Origin: Coprinellus micaceus
Lineage: Eukaryota; Basidiomycota; Agaricomycetes; Agaricales; Psathyrellaceae
Length of the DNA: 64,000 bases
NCBI GenBank assembly: GCA_951394405.1
Contig: OX596338.1
Span: 434,001 to 498,000 of the forward strand
Reading direction: 5' to 3'
The translations under genes and the position numbers were made by a program. The notes beneath the pieces were generated by a model. The model had not been told where the DNA came from, did not search any database, and worked only from the letters and a program-made list of their open reading frames with translations. Positions 1 through 11,627 of this stretch are shown here, piece by piece; within the stretch, counting starts at the first letter, position 1; every line of letters starts with the position of its first letter.

Positions 1-299
1 ATGTGGTTGACGTTGCTCAGAAAAAACGCGTGCAAACAAAAACGACGTCCGGCAACTCGGACGAACTCGGGCATCTCCAGCCAATTGCAGCCATTCGTTT
101 TCTACATCATCTGCACTAGACTCACCCCAGCGCGCACTAGCCTTGGCTGGAATCCCTCTTCAAGGGGAGGAAAGATGGCGAAAGATAAGTGTGTCAACGG
201 CAGCGAGATGATCATCAGTACATTTTGGCCGGCAGGCATAAGGGGAGGCACAGCAGCAAGAATACATCGACACGGGGGTACAACTAATCACTCGGGCGC

Positions 300-1717
300 T
301 CAAGCAGGGGTCTCCTGGGGTCCAGGGCAGTCTCGCGAGATATGTCTAGAAGAGAACCGCCATCAGCACTCCACTCTTCCTTTCAGCGGAACGGAACAAA
401 AGTACGTACCCCTCAAGACCACAGTTATAGCACGCCCTCTTCTGGGCCTGGGTGCAGTCCTTGGAGATGTGCCCAACGCCATTGCAGTTGTAGCACTTGG
501 CTCCCTGGACACAGTCCCTGCTCAAGTGGCCGACTCCACCGCAGGTGTAGCACGTCCTCTGTTGCTGGCCTCCGCCTCCGCCGCCGCCGCCGCCGAAAGA
601 CCCAAAGCTGCTGCTGCTGTTGCTCTCGGGGCAGGCACGGGCGATGTGTCCGGTCTTGCCGCATCGGTAGCACGAACCGCGGGAGCTAGAGTCGTAGGAG
701 CTGGTGGCGCCAGCCGCCTCAGTGCAGTCGCGGGACTATAAGAGGTGTAAGAATGGCGAGAAGATGGGGAACAGGAGGGACGTACGATGTGACCGGTCTG
801 GCCGCACTTGTAGCACGACTTGGCCTTGGGCTCGGAAGTGCAATCGCGGGAGACATGGCCCTCGTTACCGCCTAAAATCAGGTCAGCTCCAAACTCCTGC
901 TTTCAAGCGAAGAGAGACTCACAGTTGTAGCTGATAGACGGCACAACGAAGAAGGAGAGGTTTTAATGAGCGAACGTCGAAAAGTAGGAGAGCACAATGA
1001 GGCAGCACGCGCGGGGGAGCGCAGAAACGAGCAAGGGATCCATCCGCTTTCGGTGGAGAAACACCCCGAGGAAGGAAAAAGCGAGACGCAAGCTTTCTTC
1101 GTTTTTACAAGAAAAAAAAACTTGCAAGTTGTGAAGCTCGCTCCCGTCCCGTCCTTGCTTGTTGCCTGCCTTGGCCGAGACACAGAGACGACACCTACCA
1201 GGTAGGGGTTCCAGCCTTGGGGCAGCTAGCTGCCTGGTGGCCGACTATAATAAAAGCGATGTTCAGACACAATCCAACCCCGGATCATAGACGAGAACAA
1301 AGCCAGAGGGTATGAAGATAAAAGGCGGATATCCGACCAAGGTGATGGTCATGGATCAAGGTGATCGTTTCGGTACGTTGGGGTAAAAGTGGTGGTGGGA
1401 CGACGATAAGGGTGCCCAAGTGTGCGTTGATTTATTTCGAATTGGATCGAGGACAATGTACATCGAGGATAACGAGCAGCAAAGCCAACCACGCCAACCA
1501 CGTCGCACCACGTTCGAAGGAAGAGGGAAGAAAAAAAGTTGGGAGATGATGGGGTCAAGGCGAGGCGATGGAAACTTGGATCGAGAGATCGAAGTCCGGA
1601 ACCCAGCCTCGTTGCAACCCATCGAGGGCGGGGAAAAGGGAGAAGAAAAAAACGGCATCGACAAAGAAAACACCACGCACATCCACCGCAGTTGAAGCAT
1701 CCACGAGCGCCTGACAT
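300..1717 (-). CDS. GIS2: CCHC zinc-knuckle protein, GIS2/CNBP family
   Basis: Six exons on the minus strand rebuild a 182-aa protein: 1717-1681, 1244-1199, 930-923, 871-786, 735-410 and 345-300 (stop TGA). It carries seven CX2CX4HX4C zinc knuckles, beginning CFNCGGFGHQAASC and ending CYNCGLEGHISRDC, with an SSSS/poly-Gly linker between knuckles 4 and 5. All introns are GT-AG and every junction keeps the knuckles in register. Family members bind single-stranded nucleic acid and associate with translating mRNAs in the cytoplasm; seven knuckles is the usual number. Exon 3 is only 8 nt and supplies the YN of knuckle 2. Introns 1 and 2 are long (436 and 268 nt). The start is the only ATG directly before the first knuckle. 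It is divergent from RPN8. Confidence 0.9.
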
Positions 1718-2420
1718 GGTTGTAGTCTTTACGATAGAAAGAGTGGTTTTTGAGATCTAAAAGGCATTTTCCGAGGATTGAGGAGGTTGGAGCGTGGTGA
1801 TTTTTGAGCAGCGAGGACGAGGAGTTTGAAGGTGATAGCGATCGGCCACGAGAGACATCGTGGTGAAGCGAGGGGAGGAGTGGGGAAAAACATCGTCAGC
1901 ATCGACTACCCCAACGACCACAACGACAAGGAAAGTGGGCACACGACGATCAACCTCGCTGGATCCACCATCATCGTCTATCGCTGCCGATTGCTTGGTC
2001 TTTTCGTCCTCGACTCCAGAAGACCCTGCCCATCAGGCTAGGCCGGCACCTTCAAGCACACCACGGACAGCGACGACGACGATGATGGCGACCCCCAAGG
2101 TCGAATCGCCATATAACGCAACCTCGCACTCACCGAGTAGTGGGTTCCCTGCAACGATGGTGGTGGATGGGAAAGAAAAGATTGGAACGTGTCCGAGAGC
2201 GCAGACTCATGATCACAAATTGTGAAAATAGGACTGGGATTACGTAAGGATCTATCACCCGGAAGGGAAGGTAAGCCCCTGAGTGGGTCAGAACTAAATC
2301 TGGATCTTGGAAGCCCCAGCACAACATGGCCAAGCAACGTACGCGTCGAGGAACGCGATTGAATGGAATTGAACGCGTTCTTCTCATTTCCATTCAATAC
2401 CCCGTATTCTTCCTATAGCC
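1718..2420. other. Divergent intergenic region GIS2 / RPN8
   Basis: This 703-bp stretch lies between two divergently transcribed housekeeping genes and must hold both promoters. Short open frames on both strands show no recognisable family or splice-consistent continuation. I see no convincing TATA box or repeat. Confidence 0.7.
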
Positions 2421-3722
2421 ATGGTCGCAACAACTACGGAACAGGTGAAGATTCACAAAACTAATAATGTATACCGATCTGATACGATGTAGTTGACAGC
2501 TTTGTCCGGGACGACAGTCAGTACGTTCTCTCCCATCGCATGAGGTTGGAGGACCGAATCTCACCTCCCATACCCCCCATTCCAAACGCATCATTCCTAT
2601 TCTCCTATAATACAACTCGGAAATCTATTCATGAACTCCAGTCGTCCACCCCCTCGTCCTTCTCTCAGTAACCGACCACCACGCCCGATCCATATCACGG
2701 ACCTCCCACAAGCGAGTCATCGGCGTGCTCCTGGGGCAGGACAACGGCAAGACGATCAATGTCGCGAACTCGTTTGGGATCCCGTTCGAGGAGGACGAGA
2801 AGGATCCGAAGACGTGGTTCTTGGATCATAATTATATCGAGGGGATGTACGAGATGTTCAAGAAGGTGAACGGTACGTCTCTTCCTCTGCTTCGTCCGTC
2901 CGTCCGTAATGGACGATTAAAAGGAGAGGCTAATGGTGTGTGCGTTGGGATCGTATAGCGAAGGAAAGGATGATCGGGTGGTACCACACAGGCCCGAAGC
3001 TACGGGCGTCTGACCAGGAGATCAACGAGCTCTTTAAGCGCTTCGTCGCGCGGCCGGTGATGGTCATCGTCGACGTGCGCCCAGACACCGTCGGCATCCC
3101 CACCGACGCCTACTTTGCCGTAGAGGAGATCAAAGACGTGCGTACGCCCCTCCCACCTCTCCATCATATCCCTCGATGCCCATATTTACCCTTTCTCGGT
3201 CTCCAGGACGGCACCGAAACCCGCAAAACCTTCCTGCACGTCCCCTCCGCCATCGAAGCTGAAGAATCTGAAGAGATTGGGGTCGAGCACCTCCTACGCG
3301 ACATCAAGGACTCAACCACCACCACCCTCGCCACCCGGGTCACCGAACAGCTCGCCTCCCTCCAAGGTCTCCAGTCCCGCGTCCGGGATATCCAGTCCTA
3401 CCTATCCCAGGTCGCTTCCGGCAGCATGCCGATAAACCACCAGGTGGTGTACCATCTACAAGACGCGTTGAACTTGTTACCCGATTTGAGGGAGGAAGAC
3501 GTGACGAAGAGTTTCGCGGCGAGCACGAATGATCAGATGTTGGTGGTGTATCTGAGTAGTCTTTTGAGGGCGGTGATTGCGTTGCATGCCCTTGTGGATA
3601 ATAAGGCGACGATTGGACGCGCGGAGTTGGAGGAGGATCCAAGCAGTGCGAAGAAGGAGTCTGCGTCTTCGGCGAAGAAGGAAGAGGGAAAGGAGAAGGC
3701 GGAGAGTGAGAAGAAGGATTGA
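2421..3722 (+). CDS. RPN8: 26S proteasome regulatory subunit Rpn8 (MPN domain)
   Basis: Five exons (2421-2444, 2493-2520, 2642-2872, 2959-3137, 3207-3722) give 325 aa, close to the usual Rpn8/PSMD7 length. The N-terminal MPN domain (about residues 15-150) contains [19 protein letters not shown] and GWYHTGPKL. As in other Rpn8 proteins the JAMM metal site is degenerate (HTGPK replaces an HxH), so this is the structural partner of the Rpn11 deubiquitinase in the proteasome lid. A long helical C-terminal half ends in a Lys/Glu-rich tail. The start MVATTEQ is encoded by a 24-nt first exon followed by a 28-nt second exon; both are needed to reach the conserved HPLVLLSV strand in frame. Confidence 0.95.
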
Positions 3723-4434
3723 GCTTCATAATTGCATTCTCTTCCTTTCATTGTAATACATACAGCCATTTCCAAGCTTCGACTCAAGAGCACCGGCCTC
3801 GAGGCGTCTAAACTGTGTCCGGCCGGGTATTCTTGTGGTTCCGACCCCCGTTCTGAGAGTGGTAGGAGTGCATAAGCCTTTGAGGGTGAACTCACGTTGT
3901 GGCGGACCAGGATCTTTCGCTGCCGTCAGGTGTCCGTTGGGGGTGGAACTATGCATCTACCATATCTGTCTCAGTTCTGGTGCCCCTTTCTTGAGACTTG
4001 GTACATACACCGCTCAAATGGTACTGCATAGCCCTGCGCCATTTTTCTTCTCATATAGTATCCCATTCAAGCAGCATAACGTCTAGATCAGAGCAGGACA
4101 CCCCAAAAGTCCGCACATTTTACCGTACTCCGCAAATTCATGCTCTCCAAGTGAATTTATGGCCTAAAATATTATCTATATACCAAGAGGTACTTATATA
4201 CAGCATACACAAAAGAGATCGTGAGGAGAGGTGGACATTTGCATGGGATATGGACCTATATCGACCTTTGTCCCGTTACCTGACCGGCAACAGTAATGTA
4301 TTCACACGGTCCTGCCTGGTTTCTGTCCGTGTCATACTTGGCACTGCTCTTCATCGTCTCCCATTGACGGACCCCTCCTTACCTCGTCCCCCTCGACCTC
4401 GCTCACACCATACACTACAAAACCAGACAATACC
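3723..4434. other. Intergenic, RPN8 3' flank and SF3B2 promoter
   Basis: About 710 bp between two tandem plus-strand genes. A pyrimidine-rich stretch (about 4345-4415) immediately precedes the downstream ATG. No coding frame, RNA gene or repeat could be supported. Confidence 0.6.
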
Positions 4435-6513
4435 ATGGCCTCGGTAGAAGCACCCATCTCTGCGCAGGCTCTGAAAGAGCTCACTGGCGGTAAACCTATA
4501 AAGTCGAAGAACCAGTTGAGGAGGTTGAAGCAGAAGCAGAAGAAGGCTGTCGTGGATGCGACGCCTATGAATGGGGACAAGGTATGTTGTGTTTTAACGA
4601 GATTTTCACGTTCTCATTGCTTTCGTTCAATGCATTGCGGCGCGTGTTTCGGTCGGGGTTGCTCTCTGTTCGGATTGTGTTTTCTTAGACGCTGGCTTGC
4701 TGACCCTTCTGTTTCCATGGAATAGGATGAAAGTTCGAGTATGGACGTGGATGACAAGTCCAATGTGAAGCAGGAGTTGTCGGACGCGATGGTGATGGAC
4801 GATATCGACGTGAAGGCACCTGGGATGGAGGCCTTTGCAGATGTCTTTGCGCGGTTCCAGCTTCCCCCCGACGAGGCCACTGTACGTGCTTCATTTTACT
4901 TTCGCATTTCCTCCTCACCGAATATAATATAGGGAAATAAAGACGACACCGGCAAAGGCGAAGTCATCTACTCAGACGACGACATGGCCTCCGAAGGCTC
5001 CGACGCCGAAAACGCAGCCCCCAAACCCCTCTCCAAAAAGAAAGCGCGCAAACTGCACCGACTCACCGTCGCCGAACTCAAACAACTCGTCAAGAAGCCC
5101 GAGATCGTCGAATGGACGGACGTCACCGCCTCGGACCCGCGTCTCCTCCTGCACCTCAAGTCCTACCGCAACACCGTCCCCATCCCGATACACTGGAGTG
5201 CCAAGCGCGACTATCTGCAGGGGAAGAGGGGTATTGAGAAGCCGCCGTTCCAGCTTCCGAGCTATATCGCGGATACGGGCATTGCGACGATGCGGGATGC
5301 GGTGAAGGAGAAGGAGGCGAATATGAGTTTGAAGGCGAAGACGAGGGAGAGGGTGCAGCCGAAGATGGGGAAGATCGATATCGACTATCAGAAGTTGCAC
5401 GATGCGTTCTTCAAGTTCCAGACGAAGCCACCCATGACCGAGTTTGGGGAGATGTACGTCCTTTCCCCTCATCAGCACTTGTTTGACACTGACAGTACAA
5501 TAGGTATTACGAAGGCAAGGAATTCGAAACATCCCTCAAAGAAAAGAAACCAGGCGACCTCTCCCCCGACCTCGTCGAAGCCCTCTCCATCCCCCCACTC
5601 GCACCCCCACCGTGGCTCATCTCGATGCAACGCTTCGGGCCCCCTCCCTCCTACCCCACTCTGCGCATCCCCGGACTCAACGCCCCCATTCCCGAGGGCG
5701 CGCAGTGGGGCTTCCACCCTGGCGGGTGGGGCAAGCCGCCCTTGGACGAGTACAATCGTCCACTGTATGGAGACGTGTTTGGCGTGCTGCCCAAGGCGAA
5801 TGCGGATGAGGGAGGCGAGCCGATAAATAAAGAGCCGTGGGGCGAGTTGGAGCCCGAGGAGGAGGAAGAGGAAGAGAGTGAAGAGGAGTCCGAGGAAGAA
5901 GAGGAGGAGATGGACACGACGGGTCCGGCGGACGGTCTGCAAACCCCCTCAGGCATCGAGACGCCCTCGGGTATGGCGAGTGTGGTGTCGACGGTTGCTG
6001 GTGGACTGGAGACCCCGGATTTCTTGGAGCTGAGGAAGGGATCGAGAGGTCAGGAGAGGGAGGAGGAATCGAGAGGACCGAGGTCGTTGTACCATGTCGT
6101 GCCGGAGAAGCAGACGAATGTGCGCGGTCTTATGGGCAGCGAACGGGGGTACGACGTCAGTGCTGTGTCAGGTTCTGGGGCGCATGTTCCTGTGCTTGGG
6201 GAGGAACGAACGAAGGTGCGTTCATATTTCTTCTTTGTCTACTCGCGTAAAGATACATGGACTGACATTTGGTATGCAGAGAAAGGGCGGCGTCGAGGTC
6301 TCCATCGACGCCTCCGAACTCGAAGGCCTGTCCGAGGACGACCTCCGCAAGCGGTACGACGCAGCGAATAGAGGCAACGCGGGTGTACCTGGAGGAGGAC
6401 GGGCGGAGGACTTCTCGGATTTGGTGGCGAAGGAGAGTGTGAGGAGGAAGCAGAAGATGGATAGGGACAGGGAGAAGGACAGGGATAGGAAGAAGGAGTC
6501 GTTCAAGTTCTGA
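4435..6513 (+). CDS. CUS1: Splicing factor 3B subunit 2 (SAP145/Cus1)
   Basis: Five exons (4435-4581, 4726-4881, 4933-5453, 5504-6215, 6280-6513) encode 589 aa. The central DUF382 region (about residues 145-250) contains VEWTDVTASDPRLLLHLKS and VPIPIHWSAKRDYLQGKRG. The PSP domain (about 300-360) contains PPPWLISMQRFGPPPSYP and GLNAPIPEGAQWGFHPGG. These are hallmarks of the SF3B2 subunit of the U2 snRNP SF3b complex, which helps fix the branch site. An acidic Glu/Ser stretch follows (about 385-410) and the C-terminus is a basic KDRDRKKE helix. Introns are 50-145 nt. The ATG follows a pyrimidine-rich leader. Length is slightly under the human protein, as in other fungi. Confidence 0.95.
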
Positions 6514-7681
6514 GAGTATGTATGAGTGTATGTCCTGCTGAGTACCGACGTTTTGTACTAGGCCGTGTACGAGGCTATGGTTGCCTTTCTTATTCTATTC
6601 CTTGCTTTCTGCGCTCACCGTGTGTTGGACCTCAAGCCCATCCGTGAAGAGTGAGTGCTTTGTTCGGCTCTCAACCTTGCTTTTTATTAATCGATATCAC
6701 TAGCCTCCCTTCCGCGAATATTTGCACTTGGGCGCTCCCTGCATTCGCGGACTTGCTTTTCCGGTCCCTTGATGCACTCCTGCTGATCATGTCGACGTGG
6801 AAGCTTGGCCAGTTGAAATTCGGTGTCGCAATTGCGTAGACCCGATGTGGGCGCGTCCGTAGATCTTTCCTGTGTCGCCGGCTGGCGCTTACGATATTTT
6901 TGGGCGGTTTTTTCCGGTAAGCGAGGTTGGTGTCGCCCAGATTCAAGTTCATCATTCGCAGTGTACCTCGTCGAGGAGTGTCTCCTGGCGCTTTGCGATG
7001 CAGACTCCCGCAGATCTAAAACCTTCATTGTCGTTAAGGTTCAGGGTTATCCGAAAGATATCTCGCTGCTTCGCGAGCTTCTTCGAGTTTCGGTTTGGTG
7101 ATTACCGTAGGCGCTAAACTATGTCAGACAGTATGAACGTGTGAGGCGCAGGAGAGGATTGCGGGCGCTTGGTGGGTTCTTCGTAGTACCCTCCTGCATT
7201 TTACTAGGAACATTTCCCGTATACCCCTTTCTATCGTACCCGTTCTTCAGCGCCCATATCTCCCCGTCCCACACGGTTGTACAAGCCGTGGTGTGGACCG
7301 TGCGCTCCTTCCCCCTGATGTGATGTGTATCAAAACAATATCATTCAGGGATGCTCCATGTTGGAACTGTACAGCCGCAGTGACCTCCGTGGGTGAAGTC
7401 CTTTTCTTGGCCTTTAGCGCCTTCAACCCCAACAGCGACGGTCAGCGCCATTCGGTGCCAGCGAAGCCTCCCCTCCTCCTCCCTCCGCATCCAATACCCG
7501 CGGTGCGCAGCAGTATACAAGTGGTGCCTGGTCGCTAGCTTGGACGGACGCAATACGCACGGTCGGCGCGCCGCTCTTTGCCTCTATCTTTGACTTGTCC
7601 TGCCAGGTGGTGCGCCTCGAGGTTGTATCTCTTCCGATACCTTCATCTTGGGCATTTTGAGTGGTCAGAAGGATTGGGATT
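6514..7681. other. Intergenic region without supported gene
   Basis: About 1.17 kb between SF3B2 and the arrestin-like gene. Several 60-110 codon open frames exist on both strands, but none shows family motifs, and their codon use looks random. The stretch is likely 3' UTR plus promoter; no repeat or RNA gene recognised. Confidence 0.6.
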
Positions 7682-10600
7682 ATGGCCAATATTACGATGT
7701 GAGTGCTGCATTCTGGCTCGCGAAGCATATCTGACCGCCGAGATGTCCACAGTGAGTTGAGGCCACCGCCGAATGTCGATTTCGTCCATGGTGAGTCCAG
7801 GTTTCGGTCCCTTCTCTATGCCGTACTCCTGGCTTCTCGAGCTTGGTTTGAACATTGAATCTAATATCCGAATCCTTCTAGGGTTCCCCGGTATACCACC
7901 TGCAGGTCCAGAACGACCCCAAGCCGCTGTAAAAGGAGTGAGTCGATCATCGCTCGTTGGGCGCCACCTTCAAACAGCCTCTGCTTCTCCCCGGTTCTCC
8001 CTTCTCCGATTCGTGGGCGCTTCGTGTTTTCTTGTGCGCGAGTACTGACTCTGGATGTGTGCAGGCGATTGAAGTCCGCGTTCCCCAGACGGGTGTCAAG
8101 GCGAAGTGGGTCAGAGTCGAGCTGCGAAAGGTCGAAAGGCTACCCCCAGGTGGCGAGTTGAACACGCACTGGGACCCAATTGGACCCAACCCAGTTAACC
8201 TTTGGACTTCGCCAGACGAGTATGGCGTGTTGCGTACGGTTCGTGGCTTCCCTCTTTAAGCTTAGGTTCATTAACCCTGACACCCTTCACACTTACCCTA
8301 ACCCCACAGCAAGACTTCCCCTTCTCCATCCGAATCCCCGAGTCCATTCCCCCCAGCGTCGAGCTCGATAGTCGCGCCCAGATCACCTATGAACTCGTCG
8401 CGAGCGTGTGCACCAAGGGCAAGCGCGGGTTCTTGCGCAAGGCCAAGTCCGTCGTTACGACCAGCAAGGCACCCATCACCATCGACAAGCACGAGCTCCA
8501 CTCTACGTGGCCCATTTACAACCAGCCAGAGGTCCGCCATATCCAGCAGGATGGCCTCAGCCTCATGATCGAGCGCAATCACACGTGTTTTGGCCCAGGG
8601 GACCGTATCGCCGTCAACGCGACCGTGAAGAGCGATAGCTTGCACACGGTGATTCTCCGTGGATTTGAGCTTGCGTTGAAGGAGACGACGGTGTTGAGGG
8701 CAGGCCCGCATGGCGCGCGTGGGCGGACGCAGCCGCAGAGTCGTACGATCGCCGTTGCGGAGGGCAAGGCGATGCTCAATTACACAATGTACGGCGGGCA
8801 GCAGAAGAGTGCGGAGATTTCGTGCACGTTGAACCCCAAGCACACGACCCCGACTCTGAATGCAGCAAGGCACATCGATGTCACCTATACCCTGATGGTG
8901 AAGGCAGTCATGGGGACTGGCGACAACCTGGTCATTGACCTCCCCGTCATCATATCTAACTGGGCTCGTGATGTCTCCGCCAATGCGATCAAGTGCGTAC
9001 CCATCTCATGCTCACCTACCTCCTTACTAACCTATTGCCTCAGACAAATCGGCCCTGTTCCCAACCTCTCCAACCCCGACTCCCTTGGCGCTGCTCCTAC
9101 CCCCGCCATTTACGGAGTTCAACACACCGGCGGTCCTGGGCGACCCGTCCAAGCCTCTACCCTCCCAGCCGGAGGCACCTCGGCGGAAACCTATGGCCGT
9201 CCCTCGACCGCAGACAGGCAGAACAGCGGCAACATGTTTGCAACCGCGTCCCCCGCCGGAGGTGTCGGTGCCGGGGTCCCCAAGGTGCCCGTGAACGAGT
9301 TCGGTGGATACTCGCAGAGTGGCCCGTCTGCCTCGGTGTCAACCAGGCCTGTGGTCGCTCCAATTAATACCAATACCAACACTGCAAGACCAAACTCAAG
9401 GCCAGGTTCGAGGGGCAATCCTGCAAATAGGCTTACGATTACTAATGCGCACCCAGACGAGATATTTAATGAGGGCGCGAGTGGGAGTCGCCAGCAGGGT
9501 GGTGGTGGTGGTGGTCAGAAGCATTGGCCGTCTGCAGAGGAAGAGAAGAGATTATATGAGCAAGCGAGGACGAGGGTTGTCAACCTTCAGGGACCTGAAG
9601 CTGCTCCAGTAAGTTTAGCTGCTGGTCTACAAAACGAGGCCTTTTCTGACGCCCAGTGATATTTTCAGGCACCCGTACAACGTACTGCATCTCCCCCAAC
9701 TGGAACTTCCAGCAGAAGCGGCACCGTCGGTGGATCCTCAATGTCGGGCCGACCCAACCCTCAACAGCAGTACCCCACTGCCGAAGATGAAAAGGCTGCC
9801 CTTTTCCAAAAAGCCAAAGACGCCGTCGAACGCAACCAGAGCGGGGGCTTCTCCCACAGTCGTACTCCCTCCGACCCACCAATGGGCTCCAAACCCAGCG
9901 GAGCCCAGCTTTACCAGCAGGCTATGGCCGCTCGCAAGAACCCCCCGCCTACTCAGGCCATGCCTATCCAGAGCAATGCTGCCCCTCCCACATTCAACTC
10001 GCCCAGCAACGTCCCTGCGTACCGTACCGCCGAGCAAGAGAAAGCCGCGTTGAGGCGGTACGAAGAGGCGAGACAAGCCGTCGACAGGACTCAAAGTGGG
10101 TTCGAGGATGATTCATCATCTGGTCCTGGTCCCACCCGTGACTCGGCGCCCATTTCCTACGACGCCCTCTTCGGCAATGGTGGCGCAGGCGGGAGCTCCT
10201 CAAGCGCTGCTGCAGCACCTGCCTCCATGCAGACCCCGGCTGCTGCCCCTCCTCCCTTCGATCCTCCCGCGGGCCCTGCTACCGGTGCAGCCATCCTCTC
10301 CGAGAAGGAGAGGCTCAGGCGTGAATACGAAGCCCGCGATGCCGCTGCGCTCGCTGCTCAGCGTCAGCGGCAAGAACCTCCCCCACCCGCGTTCAGCGCC
10401 GCCCCTCCCTCTGCATCTGCACCCCCACCTCCTTTCTCACCCCAGGCCCCGCCTCAGTCTCAGTACGCTAGCGCCATCGCGGAGAAAGAGGCACTGCGTA
10501 GGAAGTTCGAGGCTCAGGATAGGCAGCGAGCTGCTGTTGCTGCGTCTTCCCTTCCACCTCCGGCACCGCTCCAGACTCCCTCGAGGAACAGCTCGGCAGC

Positions 10601-11060
10601 GGGACACAGGCCCATGGGTGCGCCTGCCTACTCAACCCCTCCTCCTTTGAGTCCTCGTGCAATCCCTGCTACGCCCGGTGGGTCTCAGCAGATCCTCACA
10701 GCCGCAGAAGAGAAGGCACGCCTGAAAGCCAAGTACGCTGCGGAGGAAGCCGCTCAACGTAACACGCCCCCAGCACCGCTCCAACCTCGAGTGAACGGGA
10801 ACGCCAATGGCATGTCGCCGTCCCCGCCTCCTTTCAACGGAGGTACTCCCCCACCTTTGAAACCGCGCCCTCCCATGGATTATATTCAACAGACGAGAGA
10901 GGAAGACGCGAGGGGGTTTGTGAACGGAGAGGGTGGGAGTAGGGTCGGTTTGAATGGGAATGGGCAGTTGGATGTGAAGCCGTTCACGCCGTTCAATGCA
11001 GAGTTCGATGGCTTGAGGACCCCTGCGCCGCCTATCCCACCTAAGCCTGCTGGGGAGTAA
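7682..11060 (+). CDS. Alpha-arrestin-like protein with repeated charged C-terminal modules
   Basis: Seven exons (7682-7698, 7753-7790, 7882-7937, 8065-8238, 8310-8992, 9044-9608, 9669-11060) give 974 aa. Arrestin-type N and C sandwiches occupy about residues 1-350, with motifs such as IEVRVPQTGVKAKWVRVEL, DFPFSIRIPESIPPSVEL and VNATVKSDSLHTVILRGFEL. Fungal alpha-arrestins act as ubiquitin-ligase or trafficking adaptors for plasma-membrane proteins. The rest is a Pro/Ser/Ala-rich tail holding six variants of an xEEKxxLxxxxExA module (about residues 488, 548, 630, 722, 781, 857). I see no PPxY in the tail. The start lies in a 17-nt first exon (MANIT), chosen because it alone joins in frame to ELRPPPNVDFVHG. 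No frame breaks were seen. Confidence 0.85.
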
Positions 11061-11606
11061 AGGCCCTTCGCTGGATCGCGCCGTGGTTGGCCCTGGTGGG
11101 CCCAAAATGAATCATGTTTCTCAAGACTGGGCTCTTGGCTATTTGTATGCTGATTATATCCTACTGCTTGAATGTTTGATACCTCTCTTTGCTCACTCTC
11201 CTGCTCAAGTGCCCACCCTCACTCTCTTTGAATACGTACATATTATCTATTCATTTACTTCATCTATTTTAACATTATCTTCCGTGTCGCTCCTTTGAGC
11301 GCTTGGCCTCTCTGTGTTTACCATTGGGCTACCCCTCAACGTAACGTTCCCTCTATCTCATCGTCTCCGTGCTCGCTTACCTGTACTAGCACCGACCACC
11401 AACTGAAGTCTGTCGTTCCTCGACCCATGTTTTATTTACCTTGTCATAATGGTCCTGTATCCCCTCACCTGCTGCGATGTGCATCAGAGACAGATGAGAG
11501 AGTCTCAGCCGTATCGTGAACCCCGTGATCACGGGTACGAGGCGCTGCGCCGGTTCCGCATCTTGCCTCGTTCCAGTCACCCATCCTCTGGCAGAACCAT
11601 CCGACG
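11061..11606. other. Intergenic, arrestin 3' flank and F-box promoter
   Basis: About 550 bp, pyrimidine-rich on the plus strand. No gene or repeat seen. Contains a small palindromic GAGGCGCTGCGCC near 11540. Confidence 0.5.
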
Positions 11607-11627
11607 TTGACGCCTCCGTTTCGTACC

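Noticed and set aside
1..741. Long plus-strand open frame of 246 codons
   Set aside because: It is antisense to the GIS2 exons, has no start context or family motif, and its length is explained by the repeat-rich opposite strand.
1860..2397. Open frames of about 120 codons on both strands between GIS2 and RPN8
   Set aside because: Low-complexity Ser/Thr/Pro composition on both strands and no motif; more likely promoter and UTR DNA.
8202..8309. Start of the arrestin gene at 8202 (MDFARRVW)
   Set aside because: This lies partly in an intron. Splicing 8238 to 8310 links VLRT to QDFPFSIRIPES and extends the arrestin fold upstream to 7682.
11540..11555. GAGGCGCTGCGCC as another copy of the F-box-linked motif
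   Set aside because: It lacks the TTARGCGCCCA core and the flanking match.
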